Origin: Pseudonocardia thermophila
Lineage (GTDB): Bacteria; Actinomycetota; Actinomycetes; Mycobacteriales; Pseudonocardiaceae
Direction: 5' to 3'
Assembly (NCBI RefSeq): GCF_900142365.1
Contig: NZ_FRAP01000012.1
Location: 124,001 to 188,000, forward strand
Length of the DNA: 64,000 nucleotides
The notes below the pieces were generated by a model. The model was not told the DNA's origin. It saw only the letters and a list, made by a program, of their open reading frames with translations, and did not search any database. Position numbers and translations under genes: made by a program. Below are positions 19,664 through 27,695 of the stretch, in pieces (the first letter of the stretch is position 1; each line of letters opens with the position of its first letter).

Positions 19664-21084
19664 GCCGCGTCCGAGCCGTCGGGCCCGCCGGCGGGCGCGG
19701 GCAGGTACGCCGTGTCCGGGCGCAGCCGGGTACCCACCGTGAGGAACACCACGAAGAGCACGACGAGCAGCGCCGCCCGGCCCCACACCCCGACCGCGAC
19801 GGCCTGGGCCGCCAGGCCGTCGTCGATGCCGATGCCGCCGGTCTTCAGCGTGTAGTACCAGCGGAAGATCCCGATGCCCATCACCAGGTCGACGGCCAGG
19901 TAGGCGACGATCCACCGCCACGGCAGCGCGAGCAGTACGAAGAACGGCAGGAGCCACAGCGTGTACTGGGGCGAGTGCACCTTGTGCAGCAGCAGGAAGC
20001 CGCACAGCATCGCGCCGCTCACCCCGAGCCACGGGTACTCGCCCGTGCGGTGCCAGCGCCACAGGCCCACAGCGGCCGCGACGGCGAACGAGGTCAGCAC
20101 CAGCGTGGGCGACAGGACGTCCATCAGCTCCTGGAACTCGGCGTTGTCCGGACCGGACTTCGGTCGCAGGCCCCAGTACCAGATCGAGTTCGTGGTGATG
20201 TCGACCTTGCGCAGCTGCTGGAACGTGAACGACGCCCGCCAGCCCTCGTAGCCGGCGAGCGCGAACGGCAGGTTCACCAGCACGACGGTGAGCGCGCCGG
20301 CCAGCGGCACGCGCAGCGCCTTGCCCCACGCCAGCCGGCCCGGCTCGGCCATGAGCAGCACGTACAGCGCGAGCGGCAGCAGGAACGCGCCCGGGTAGAG
20401 CTTGAACGCGAACCCGAGCCCGAGCAGCACCGCGGCGACCGTCGCCCGGTCGGCCAGCGGCCGAGTGGTGCGCCAGCCGTGCACCGCGTAGACCGCGGCG
20501 ACGGCGCACGCCACCACCGGCAGGTCCCAGTTGTGGAAGGCGTAGAGCACCAGGGGTGGCCCGAGCGCCCACAGCAGCGCCCACCAACGGGTCAGCCGGG
20601 CCAGCAGGAACCCGGTGAGGAGGCCGAACGGCGCCATCAGCAACGCCGAGCCGAGCAGGTACCCGGCGTCGTTGTCCGCGAAGACCGCGCCCGCCCAGAT
20701 CACCAGGCCGGTGAGCACCGGGTACTCGACGGTGCCGCCCTTCAGCTGGCCCTCGGGCGTGATCGAGCCGTGGACGTACGGGAAGACGTGCTTGTCGATG
20801 TCGCGACCCAGCCACAGGTGCTGGATGTCGGAGTAGCAGACGTCCCGGTCGATGCGCAGGTCGTAGTCCGGCTGGCTGCGGCCCGCCTCGTCGAACTCGG
20901 GGCCGGTGCAGCGCGCCTTGTTCGCGTAGCCGAGCAGCAAGGTGCAACCGGTGAGCAGCACGACGATCGCCAGCACCAGCCGACCACGCCTCACCGATCG
21001 GCGGACGGACGCGACCGGCGACGTGCGGATCCCCGGTTCACCACCGGTTCCCGCCAGGCCCGGCCCGGCGTCCACTCGGGTCAC
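19633..21084 (-). CDS. Second GT87-type membrane glycosyltransferase
   Basis: The 483-residue protein is a paralogue of the one at 17529. It shares the order CYSDIQHLW, EYPVLTGLVIWAG, NWDLPVVACAVAA, GFAFKLYPG and KVHSPQYTLWLLPFFVLLALP, with about ten helices. It should likewise transfer a sugar from a polyprenyl-phosphate donor on the outer face of the membrane. Two GT87 genes flanking one Nudix gene suggest a duplication. The GTG start overlaps the stop of the upstream endonuclease gene by four bases (GTGA), so the two are coupled. Confidence 0.85.
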   Translation of the reverse strand: MTRVDAGPGLAGTGGEPGIRTSPVASVRRSVRRGRLVLAIVVLLTGCTLLLGYANKARCTGPEFDEAGRSQPDYDLRIDRDVCYSDIQHLWLGRDIDKHVFPYVHGSITPEGQLKGGTVEYPVLTGLVIWAGAVFADNDAGYLLGSALLMAPFGLLTGFLLARLTRWWALLWALGPPLVLYAFHNWDLPVVACAVAAVYAVHGWRTTRPLADRATVAAVLLGLGFAFKLYPGAFLLPLALYVLLMAEPGRLAWGKALRVPLAGALTVVLVNLPFALAGYEGWRASFTFQQLRKVDITTNSIWYWGLRPKSGPDNAEFQELMDVLSPTLVLTSFAVAAAVGLWRWHRTGEYPWLGVSGAMLCGFLLLHKVHSPQYTLWLLPFFVLLALPWRWIVAYLAVDLVMGIGIFRWYYTLKTGGIGIDDGLAAQAVAVGVWGRAALLVVLFVVFLTVGTRLRPDTAYLPAPAGGPDGSDAAQRQANTGCS

Positions 21085-21851
21085 TGCCCCAGCCGCTCGC
21101 GCAGGTACGCGACGTCGTCGGCCTGGCCCTCGGCCGGGGTCTCGACCACGACCGGGGCGCCCGCCGCGGCGCACACGGCCACCAGCTGCTCCGGCGGGAT
21201 CGTGCCGTCGGCGATGTTGGCGTGCCGGTCCTGGCCGGAGCCGAACTCGTCGCGGGAGTTGTTGAGGTGCACCAGGTCGATCCGGCCGGTGATCGCCTTG
21301 ACCTTGTCGACGACGTCGGCCAGGTCGTGCCCGGCCGCGAACGCGTGGCAGGTGTCGAGGCAGAATCCCACCCCGTACTCGCCGATCGCGCTCCACAGCC
21401 GGTCCAGCGCGTCGAGGTGGCGGGCCATCGCGTAGTCGCCGCCCGCGGTGTTCTCCAGGAAGATCGGCACCGGGAACCCGCCCTCGTCCTGCTGGCGGGA
21501 GATGAACTTGCGCCAGTTGTCGACGCCCACCGCCGGGTCGTCCTTGGCGGTGACGTGCCCGCCGTGCACGACCAGGCCGATCGCGCCGACCTCCGCGGCA
21601 CCTTCGGCGTGCTGCACCACGAGCTTGCGGGACGGGATGCGCACCCGGTTGTTCGTGCTGGCCAGGTTCACCACGTACGGCGCGTGCACCACGACCGCGA
21701 GATCGCCGTTGCGCAGCTCATCGGCCTGCGGGTGCGTGGGCGGCTTCTTCCAGCCCTGCGGGTCGGACAGGAAGATCTGGACGATGTCGGCGCCGCGGTC
21801 GGAAGCAGAGGCGACCGGGTCGGCCTCCCGTACGTGGGCCCCGATGAGCAT
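21081..21851 (-). CDS. nfo: Endonuclease IV-like apurinic endonuclease
   Basis: The 256-residue TIM-barrel protein matches AP endonuclease family 2. It has the zinc-ligand patterns IGAHV, VVHGGHVT, FLENTAGG, CLDTCHAFAAGHD, LVHLNNSRDEFGSGQDRHANI and VVETPAEG. It would cut DNA 5' to abasic sites in base excision repair. The length is slightly below the usual 270-280 residues. The ATG at 21851 is the first start in the frame that gives the conserved N-terminus MLIGAHV. It heads a two-gene unit with the GT87 gene. Confidence 0.9.
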   Translation of the reverse strand: MLIGAHVREADPVASASDRGADIVQIFLSDPQGWKKPPTHPQADELRNGDLAVVVHAPYVVNLASTNNRVRIPSRKLVVQHAEGAAEVGAIGLVVHGGHVTAKDDPAVGVDNWRKFISRQQDEGGFPVPIFLENTAGGDYAMARHLDALDRLWSAIGEYGVGFCLDTCHAFAAGHDLADVVDKVKAITGRIDLVHLNNSRDEFGSGQDRHANIADGTIPPEQLVAVCAAAGAPVVVETPAEGQADDVAYLRERLGQ

Positions 21852-21946
21852 GGGCCCAGGGTAGTGACCGCGGTGACTCCGTCCGTCAGGTGTGCACGCC
21901 CGGCCGCGCCCGGCGACCTGCATGCGGTCCGACCTGGGCGCATTGG

Positions 21947-22004
21947 TACCGTTGTTGGTCGCACTCCGCCGGCAGGGCCGTCGGCCCGATTCCTGTCGGG
22001 GTGC
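21947..22004 (+). promoter_or_regulatory. rpsF leader: promoter and S6:S18-type hairpin
   Basis: TACCGT (21947-21952) is a likely -10 element. Downstream, CCGGCAGG (21969-21976) pairs with CCTGTCGG (21992-21999), with an inner GGGCC/GGCCC hairpin and outer GCAC/GTGC arms (21961-21964 and 22001-22004). A structured leader that binds the S6:S18 complex and represses the operon is known in many bacteria; assignment here rests on position and shape. Confidence 0.45.
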
Positions 22005-22069
22005 AGTGAGAACCTCCTGTCGCGGTAGAAGGCCGCGGCCGAACAGTCCATAGGAGGTGAGTGGTTCTC

Positions 22070-22390
22070 ATGCGTCATTACGAGCTGATGGTCATCCTCG
22101 ACCCGGGCCTCGACGAGCGCACCGTGATGCCGTCGCTTGAGGCGTTCCTCAACGTCATCAAGAACTCCGGCGGCAAGGTCGAGAAGGTCGACATCTGGGG
22201 GAAGCGCCGCCTCGCGTACGAGATCGCGAAGCACTCCGAGGGCATCTACGCGGTGCTCGAGGTGGAGGCGGAGCCGGCCGCGGTCACCGAGCTCGACCGC
22301 CAGCTGAACCTGAACGAGTCGGTGCTGCGCACCAAGGTCCTCCGCCGCGAGCCGAAGCGGGCCGCTGCGTCCGCTGCGATGGCGAGCTGA
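22070..22390 (+). CDS. rpsF: 30S ribosomal protein bS6
   Basis: The 106-residue protein starts [19 protein letters not shown], the standard S6 beginning, and contains [16 protein letters not shown] and [12 protein letters not shown]6 binds the central domain of 16S rRNA together with S18. The ATG at 22070 has AGGAGGT 11 bases upstream; an in-frame GTG at 22061 is too close to that site. It is first in the rpsF-ssb-rpsR-rplI operon. Confidence 0.98.
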   Translation: MRHYELMVILDPGLDERTVMPSLEAFLNVIKNSGGKVEKVDIWGKRRLAYEIAKHSEGIYAVLEVEAEPAAVTELDRQLNLNESVLRTKVLRREPKRAAASAAMAS

Positions 22391-22397
22391 GGCGGAC

Positions 22398-22907
22398 ATG
22401 GCCGGCGAAACCGTCATCACGGTGGTCGGGAACCTGACGGCCGACCCCGAGCTGCGGTTCACTCCGTCCGGTGCCGCGGTCGCGAACTTCACGGTGGCCT
22501 CCACCCCGCGCACGCTGGACCGTCAGACCGGGGAGTGGAAGGACGGCGAGGCGCTGTTCCTGCGCTGCAACATCTGGCGGCAGGCCGCCGAGAACGTCGC
22601 CGAGTCCCTCACCCGCGGCATGCGCGTGGTGGTCACCGGCCGGCTGCGGCAGCGGTCCTTCGAGACCCGCGAGGGTGAGAAGCGCACTGTCGTCGAGCTC
22701 GACGTCGACGAGGTCGGCCCGTCGCTGCGCTACGCCACGGCCAAGGTCAGCAAGACCACCCGCGGCAGCGGGAGCGGTGGCTTCGGCGGCGGTGGCGGCG
22801 GCTACGGCGGTGGCGGAGGTGGCTACGGCGGCGGTCCGGCCGACGACCCGTGGGGTTCGGCACCGCCCGCGGGCAGCGGTCCGCTCGACGACGAACCCCC
22901 GTTCTGA
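22398..22907 (+). CDS. ssb: Single-stranded DNA-binding protein
   Basis: The 169-residue protein has an N-terminal OB fold ([52 protein letters not shown]). A long Gly/Tyr linker follows, with tandem GGGGGGYGG units, and then the acidic tip DDEPPF that docks partner proteins. It protects single-stranded DNA during replication and repair. It starts 7 bases after rpsF within the ribosomal operon, the standard actinobacterial position. Confidence 0.98.
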   Translation: MAGETVITVVGNLTADPELRFTPSGAAVANFTVASTPRTLDRQTGEWKDGEALFLRCNIWRQAAENVAESLTRGMRVVVTGRLRQRSFETREGEKRTVVELDVDEVGPSLRYATAKVSKTTRGSGSGGFGGGGGGYGGGGGGYGGGPADDPWGSAPPAGSGPLDDEPPF

Positions 22908-22920
22908 GGTGCGCCGCCCC

Positions 22921-23160
22921 ATGCCCACCCCCGTCCTGCGCAAGCCGGTCCGGAAGAAGGTGTGCGCGTTCTGCGCGGATTCGGCGCAGTCGATCGACTA
23001 CAAGGACACCGGCCTGCTGCGGAAGTACATCTCCGACCGCGGCAAGATCCGCGCAAGCCGCGTCACCGGCACCTGCCGGCAGCACCAGCGCGACGTCGCG
23101 ATCGCGGTGAAGAACTCCCGCGAGGTCGCGCTGCTGCCGCTCACCTCGCCGGCACGCTAG
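22921..23160 (+). CDS. rpsR: 30S ribosomal protein bS18, zinc-binding form
   Basis: The 79-residue protein has [20 protein letters not shown] and later [11 protein letters not shown]. The CxxC pair and the later Cys-x2-His make this the C+ (zinc-binding) form; actinobacteria often carry a second C- copy elsewhere, used under zinc starvation. S18 pairs with S6 on the small subunit. It lies 13 bases after ssb. Confidence 0.97.
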   Translation: MPTPVLRKPVRKKVCAFCADSAQSIDYKDTGLLRKYISDRGKIRASRVTGTCRQHQRDVAIAVKNSREVALLPLTSPAR

Positions 23161-23184
23161 CGAAGGTCAGACAAGGAACCGACG

Positions 23185-23634
23185 ATGAAGCTCATCCTCA
23201 CCGCCGAAGTGCCCAACCTGGGCGTGCCCGGCGACATCGTGGAGGTCAAGGACGGCTACGGCCGCAACTACCTCCTGCCGCGCAACCTGGCCATCCTGGC
23301 CACCCGCGGGGCGGAGAAGCAGGTCGCCGCGCTCAAGCGCGCCCAGCGGGCCCGTGAGGCCCGCAACCTCGAGACCGCCAAGGAGCTCGCCGCGCAGATC
23401 GGCGGCCTCACCCTCACCGTCAAGGCGAAGGCGGCGGGCGATTCGGGCCGGCTGTTCGGCTCGGTCACCGCGGCCGACGTCGTGGCGGCTGTGCGGGCCG
23501 CCGGCGGCCCGGCGGTCGACCGCCACGCGGTCACCCTCCCCGGCCAGATCAAGACGGTGGGCAGCCACCCGGTCAGCATCCAGCTGCACCCGGAGGTCAC
23601 CGTCGAGACGAACGTGGAGGTCGTCGCAGCCTGA
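23185..23634 (+). CDS. rplI: 50S ribosomal protein bL9
   Basis: The 149-residue protein begins [20 protein letters not shown] and includes [16 protein letters not shown], the conserved N-terminal domain. A central helix ([20 protein letters not shown]) and the C-terminal domain follow. L9 binds 23S rRNA near the L1 stalk. It is last in the operon and is followed by a strong terminator. Confidence 0.98.
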   Translation: MKLILTAEVPNLGVPGDIVEVKDGYGRNYLLPRNLAILATRGAEKQVAALKRAQRAREARNLETAKELAAQIGGLTLTVKAKAAGDSGRLFGSVTAADVVAAVRAAGGPAVDRHAVTLPGQIKTVGSHPVSIQLHPEVTVETNVEVVAA

Positions 23635-23658
23635 CGATCTCCGTCACTCTGCGTGCAC

Positions 23659-23694
23659 AGAAGCGGGGTCGGCCGTGAGGCCGGCCCCGCTTCT
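23659..23694. terminator. Terminator of the rpsF-rplI operon
   Basis: A 16-bp stem with one G-T pair (arms 23659-23674 and 23679-23694) and a GTGA loop lies 24 bases after rplI. Confidence 0.8.
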
Positions 23695-23826
23695 CGCGTC
23701 TCCATCCGGTGATCGCAGTTCCCCGTACCAGACACGCCGCTCGGCGCACGGAGGCGCGCCGGAAAAGTTGTGCCGGTGTCGGTGAGCGACCCCAGGGATG
23801 CGCCGGGTGACCGGTGCCGTCCACGG

Positions 23827-23863
23827 TGCGACACGCCGATGAGGCGCCTGTCGGCGTGTCGCA
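23827..23863. repeat. 13-bp perfect inverted repeat upstream of dnaB
   Basis: The arms TGCGACACGCCGA (23827-23839) and TCGGCGTGTCGCA (23851-23863) are fully complementary around an 11-base spacer that itself contains GGCGCC. It ends 9 bases before the first DnaA box. It may be a further terminator or a protein site. Confidence 0.5.
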
Positions 23864-23872
23864 GACGGAAAG

Positions 23873-24015
23873 TTGTCCACAGTCTGTGGAATCGCTTTGA
23901 CCAGCAAAAACTCGCTCAGATTCTGAGTTTTCCACATACGATCCCCAGGCCGGTCCCGGACGGGTCCCCCTGCTGACCGCGATCATCCCCAACCCGTGCA
24001 CAGGGTTGTGCACAA
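23873..24015. promoter_or_regulatory. DnaA-box cluster in an AT-rich patch before dnaB
   Basis: TTGTCCACA, the consensus actinobacterial DnaA box, is at 23873-23881. TTTTCCACA is at 23928-23936 and the palindromic TTGTGCACAA at 24006-24015. The sequence from 23885 to 23937 is clearly AT-richer than its surroundings and holds the palindrome CTCAGA-T-TCTGAG (23915-23927). This could be a DnaA-controlled region of dnaB or an origin-like titration site. No dnaA or dnaN is in the window, so it is not the classical oriC. Confidence 0.5.
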
Positions 24016-24127
24016 GGCTGTTCGACACGGGTTCGAGGGCGCCCTAACCTCCCCGCGCGGGGTGCTCGTGCGCGGTCCGGCGGGCCCTGCCGCTCGGCGC
24101 ACGAGCGCCGGAACCCGCGCGTGACGA

Positions 24128-24149
24128 TCGAACATCGGTTCGATAGACT
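24128..24149 (+). promoter_or_regulatory. LexA (SOS) box and -10 element of dnaB
   Basis: TCGAAC-ATCG-GTTCGA at 24128-24143 matches the mycobacterial and general actinobacterial SOS box TCGAAC-N4-GTTCGA at every defined position. The -10-like TAGACT follows directly (24144-24149). A repressor bound here would occlude the promoter of dnaB. Confidence 0.75.
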
Positions 24150-24172
24150 GTGGGCAGGGGGTGACGCTGCGT

Positions 24173-25582
24173 ATGGCTCTGGCAGACGACCGGGCGACGG
24201 CGCCGGCGCGGCCGTATCCGGTTCGCTCCTCGGGTGAGGGGGGCGAACCGGCGGGTCCGTTCGACCGGCAGCCGCCGCAGGACGTCACTGCCGAGCAGTC
24301 GGTGCTGGGCGGGATGCTGCTGTCCAAGGACGCGATCGCCGACGTCGTCGAGATCCTGCGGCCCGAGGACTTCTACAAGCCCACGCACCAGACGGTCTAC
24401 GAGTGCATCCTCGACCTCTACAGCCGCGGTGAGCCTGCGGACGCGGTCACCGTCGGCGCGGAGCTGCAGCGGCGCGGCGAGCTGATCCGGCTCGGCGGGC
24501 TGCCGTACCTGCACACGCTGATCGCCACGGTGCCCACCGCGGCCAACGCCGCGTACTACGCCGAGATCGTCGCCGAGAAGGCGATCCTGCGCCGGCTGGT
24601 CGAGGCCGGTACCCGCATCGTGCAGCTGGGTTACCACGGTGCAGAGGGCGCCGACGTCAACGACGTCGTCGACCGCGCGCAGGCGGCCATCTACGACGTC
24701 ACCGAGCGCTCGACGAGCGAGGACTTCGTGGTGCTGGAGGAGCTCCTGCAGCCCACGATGGACGAGATCGACGCCATCCAGAACAGCGGCGGACTCGCCC
24801 AGGGCGTGCCCACCGGGTTCGCCGATCTCGACGCGATCACCAACGGCCTGCACCCCGGGCAGATGATCGTGGTCGCGGCCCGGCCGGGTCTGGGCAAGTC
24901 GACGCTGGGCCTCGACTTCGCCCGCTCGTGCTCCATCAAGCACGGGATGACGAGCGTCATCTTCTCGCTCGAGATGAGCAAGTCCGAGATCGTCATGCGC
25001 CTGCTGTCGGCCGAGGCGCGGATCCGGCTGACCGACATGCGCGCCGGGCGGATGAGCGACGACGACTGGACGCGCATGGCCCGGCGGATGAGCGAGATCA
25101 GCGAGGCGCCGCTGTTCATCGACGACTCGCCGAACCTCACGCTGATGGAGATCCGGGCCAAGGCGCGCCGGCTCAAGCAACGCCACGACCTGCGGCTGAT
25201 CGTCCTCGACTACCTGCAGCTGATGACGTCCGGCCGCAAGGTCGAGTCACGCCAGCAGGAGGTCTCGGAGTTCTCGCGGCAGATCAAGCTGCTGGCCAAG
25301 GAGCTGAACGTGCCGATCGTGGCGATGAGCCAGCTCAACCGCGGCCCCGAGCAGCGCACCGACAAGCGGCCGCAGCTGTCCGACCTGCGGGAGTCCGGTT
25401 CGATCGAGCAGGACGCCGACATGGTCATCCTGCTGCACCGGCCGGACGCGTTCGAGCGCGACGATCCCCGGGCCGGCGAGGCCGACCTGATCCTGGCCAA
25501 GCACCGCAACGGGCCGCAGGCCACCATCACGGTGGCGCATCAGCTGCACTACAGCCGCTTCGCGGACCTCGCCCACACCTGA
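24173..25582 (+). CDS. dnaB: Replicative DNA helicase
   Basis: The 469-residue protein has the DnaB N-terminal domain (PPQDVTAEQSVLGGMLLS) and the RecA-like helicase domain with Walker A ARPGLGKST, Walker B LIVLDYLQLM and the arginine-finger region near SQLNRGPEQRTDKRPQLSDL. It unwinds DNA ahead of the replisome. No intein interrupts it, unlike some mycobacterial dnaB genes. The ATG at 24173 is preferred because MALADD resembles other actinobacterial N-termini and GGGGTGA precedes it; a GTG at 24161 is also in frame. The promoter carries an SOS box. Confidence 0.97.
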   Translation: MALADDRATAPARPYPVRSSGEGGEPAGPFDRQPPQDVTAEQSVLGGMLLSKDAIADVVEILRPEDFYKPTHQTVYECILDLYSRGEPADAVTVGAELQRRGELIRLGGLPYLHTLIATVPTAANAAYYAEIVAEKAILRRLVEAGTRIVQLGYHGAEGADVNDVVDRAQAAIYDVTERSTSEDFVVLEELLQPTMDEIDAIQNSGGLAQGVPTGFADLDAITNGLHPGQMIVVAARPGLGKSTLGLDFARSCSIKHGMTSVIFSLEMSKSEIVMRLLSAEARIRLTDMRAGRMSDDDWTRMARRMSEISEAPLFIDDSPNLTLMEIRAKARRLKQRHDLRLIVLDYLQLMTSGRKVESRQQEVSEFSRQIKLLAKELNVPIVAMSQLNRGPEQRTDKRPQLSDLRESGSIEQDADMVILLHRPDAFERDDPRAGEADLILAKHRNGPQATITVAHQLHYSRFADLAHT

Positions 25583-25595
25583 CGGGCGGCGCGGC

Positions 25596-25859
25596 TCAGG
25601 CCGTGCTGGTGGCCCGCAGGCCGCGCACCGCGGCCACCACGAGCGCGGCGAGCGAGACGAGCGCTCCGCCGAGCACGAGCGGCACCAGCACGGTCAGGCT
25701 GCCGACCAGGATGGCGGCCAGCCCGATCGCGAGCAGCAGAACCGGCCTCGGGCGCCCCGGGACCCGGTGACGGGCCAGCATGCGCGCGAGCCGGGGATCG
25801 GTCTCGGCGATGTGGCGCTCGATGCGGGCCAGGGTGCGGCGCTCACGCTCGCTCATCAC
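25596..25859 (-). CDS. DUF3040 membrane protein
   Basis: The 87-residue protein begins SERERRTLARIERHIAETDP, the conserved cytosolic stretch of DUF3040, and continues with two membrane helices (VLLLAIGLAAILVGSLTVL, LVLGGALVSLAALVVAAV). The function is unknown. GTG at 25859 and ATG at 25856 are adjacent candidate starts. TACTCT (plus-strand 25866-25871) is 6 bases before the GTG, favouring a leaderless GTG start. Its end faces that of dnaB. Confidence 0.85.
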   Translation of the reverse strand: MMSERERRTLARIERHIAETDPRLARMLARHRVPGRPRPVLLLAIGLAAILVGSLTVLVPLVLGGALVSLAALVVAAVRGLRATSTA

Positions 25860-25947
25860 CGGATGAGAGTAGGCAGCGCACCCTGACCCGAGGCCAGCGG
25901 ATCAGGGGAACATCACATTCCGATCACGAGAACATCACGGCGCCTGG

Positions 25948-26712
25948 TCAGGGTGCCGCGTGGGCGGCGATCAGCTGGGAGGCCCGCTCGGCCGACTCGA
26001 TCGTGGCCAGGTGGGCACCCGGCACGATCTCCAGCCGAGCCCCGGGGACGCCGTCTGCGATCGTCCGCGCGTGCGGCTCGACCGGCGTAGCCAGGTCGTC
26101 GGCACCGGCGATGACCAGCGTCGGCACGGTGATGGCGGCGAGCCGGTCGCGGTGGTCCCAGTCCCGGACCGCTGCGGCCGAGGCCGCGTAGCCGGCGTCG
26201 TCGGTGCCGGCGACCATCGCCCGGCACTCCGCCACCCACTCGGGGTGCTCGGCCGCCCACGCCGGTGTGAACCAGCGATCGACCACCGCCTCGGCGATCG
26301 CCGCCGTCCCCTTCTCGGTCACGGCGGCGATGCGGTCGGCCCACGGCGTCTTGTCCGGGAAGTACGCGCTGGTGCAGCAGAGGGTGAGGCTGGAGAGCCG
26401 CTGCGGGGCATGCGAGCCCAGGTGCATGCCGACCATGCCGCCCAGTGACAGCCCGCACCACGCGACCCGCTCCAGCCCCAGCTTGTCCAGCAGCGCCAGC
26501 ACGTCCCCGGCCAGGTCGGCCACCGCGTACGGCCCGGGCGGAACGGGCGAGCGGCCATGCCCGCGGTGGTCGATGCGCACGATGCGGAAGCGGTCGCCCA
26601 GCGCCTCGACCTGCGGCCGCCACATCTCCAGCGTCGAACCCAGCGACCCGGCCAGCATCAGCACCGGCGCGTCGCGCGGGCCCTCGTCGACGTAGAACAG
26701 CTCGACGCTCAC
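25948..26712 (-). CDS. pcaD: Alpha/beta hydrolase, 3-oxoadipate enol-lactonase-like
   Basis: The 254-residue protein has the nucleophile elbow WCGLSLGGMVGMHLG, an oxyanion-hole segment LAGSLGSTLEMW, the DHRGHG motif, an acid in VIAGADDLATP and the final His in GAHLATIE. These are typical of PcaD, which opens 3-oxoadipate enol-lactone in the beta-ketoadipate pathway. The two CoA-transferase genes upstream on the same strand would act next in that pathway. The GTG has GGAGGTGCT in front. The exact substrate is inferred from context. Confidence 0.75.
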   Translation of the reverse strand: MSVELFYVDEGPRDAPVLMLAGSLGSTLEMWRPQVEALGDRFRIVRIDHRGHGRSPVPPGPYAVADLAGDVLALLDKLGLERVAWCGLSLGGMVGMHLGSHAPQRLSSLTLCCTSAYFPDKTPWADRIAAVTEKGTAAIAEAVVDRWFTPAWAAEHPEWVAECRAMVAGTDDAGYAASAAAVRDWDHRDRLAAITVPTLVIAGADDLATPVEPHARTIADGVPGARLEIVPGAHLATIESAERASQLIAAHAAP

Positions 26713-26756
26713 AGCACCTCCATGCGTTTCGTCCGGTTGAAGCCTCGCACGAGCGC

Positions 26757-26934
26757 GCGAGTCGTGGATCACCCGACGGCGAGTCGGGGCTTTCGCGGCG
26801 GCGAGTCGTGGATCTGCTGACGGCGAGTTGTCCCGACCGGGCCGGCGAGTTCGCCGACGGGGATGCGGAACGTCTCGGAATCCACATCTGGATGTCACGG
26901 GATCCGGATTCGCTGTCGCGAAGCCGCGACTCGC
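26757..26934. repeat. 22-bp GCGAGT tandem array with an inverted copy
   Basis: GCGAGT recurs at exactly 22-bp steps at 26757, 26779, 26801, 26823 and 26845. Copies 1 and 3 share GCGAGTCGTGGATC. Facing them on the minus strand is GCGAGTCGCGGCTTCGCG (from 26934 downwards), close to the second direct copy, and a diverged GCGAAT one step on. The array fills the gap between the pcaD-like gene and the CoA-transferase gene and ends at the latter's stop codon. A related array lies at 46803-47033. Confidence 0.75.
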
Positions 26935-26936
26935 GG

Positions 26937-27695
26937 TCAGGGTCCGTTCTCCCCGACCGTGCGCATGCTGCGCAGGGTCGACAGCTCCTCCTCGCTCGGC
27001 GGAGCGGTGACGGCGAGATCGTCGGCGATCACGAGCTCCCATCCGGTCTCCGCGCGCACCTGCTCGACCGTCACGCCCTCGTGCACCGCGGTGAGGACGA
27101 GCTCGGCGGTCTCGGGATCGGGTTCGAGGAGCCCGAGGTCGGTGATGACCGTGGTCGGGCCGGCGCCGCGCAGGCCGAGCGCGCAGCGGTCACCGGGCCC
27201 GCTCCCGTGCCCCATGGTGGTCACGAAGTCCACGCCCTCGACGAACGCCCGCCGTGCGTGCCGCATCACGATCACCACCTCGCGGCAGTGCGCTGCGATC
27301 TCCGGCGCGCCGCCGGCGCCGGGCAGGCGGACGGTCGGTTCGTCGTACTCGCCGATGACCGTGGTGTTGATGTTGCCGAAGCGGTCGAGCTGCGCACCCG
27401 ACAGGAACCCGACGTCGATCCGGCCGGGCTGCAGCCAGTAGTTGAAGATCTCCGGTACCGACACGACGGTCCGCGCCGACTCGGCGAGGATGCCGTCGCC
27501 GATGGACAGCGGCAGCTCCTCCGGCCGGGAGCCGATCGTGCCGGATTCGTAGATCAGCACCAGCTCCGGCGCGTGCAGCCGACGGGCCAGGTTGGCCGCG
27601 CGCGAGGGCAGGCCGATGCCGACGAAGCAGACCTGGCCGTCGCGCAGGGTCCGCGCGGCGGCGACGGTCATCATCTCCTCGCTCGTCCAGTTCAC
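26937..27695 (-). CDS. pcaJ: 3-oxoadipate-type CoA-transferase, subunit B
   Basis: The 252-residue protein matches the beta subunit of family I CoA-transferases. It starts NWTSEEMMTVAAARTLRDG, has FVGIGLPSRAANLARRLHAP, and the catalytic glutamate lies in LIYESGTIG. It would move CoA from succinyl-CoA or acetyl-CoA to an acid. The hydrolase downstream supports 3-oxoadipate as substrate, but related enzymes act on glutaconate and other acids. Its GTG overlaps the stop of the alpha-subunit gene by four bases. Confidence 0.8.
   Translation of the reverse strand: MNWTSEEMMTVAAARTLRDGQVCFVGIGLPSRAANLARRLHAPELVLIYESGTIGSRPEELPLSIGDGILAESARTVVSVPEIFNYWLQPGRIDVGFLSGAQLDRFGNINTTVIGEYDEPTVRLPGAGGAPEIAAHCREVVIVMRHARRAFVEGVDFVTTMGHGSGPGDRCALGLRGAGPTTVITDLGLLEPDPETAELVLTAVHEGVTVEQVRAETGWELVIADDLAVTAPPSEEELSTLRSMRTVGENGP

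Noticed and set aside
23883..23892. Further DnaA box on the minus strand (GATTCCACA)
   Set aside because: It matches only about six of nine consensus positions, so it was not counted in the cluster.
24173..25582. Intein in dnaB
   Set aside because: Some mycobacterial dnaB genes carry inteins, but here all helicase motifs are continuous and the length is normal.
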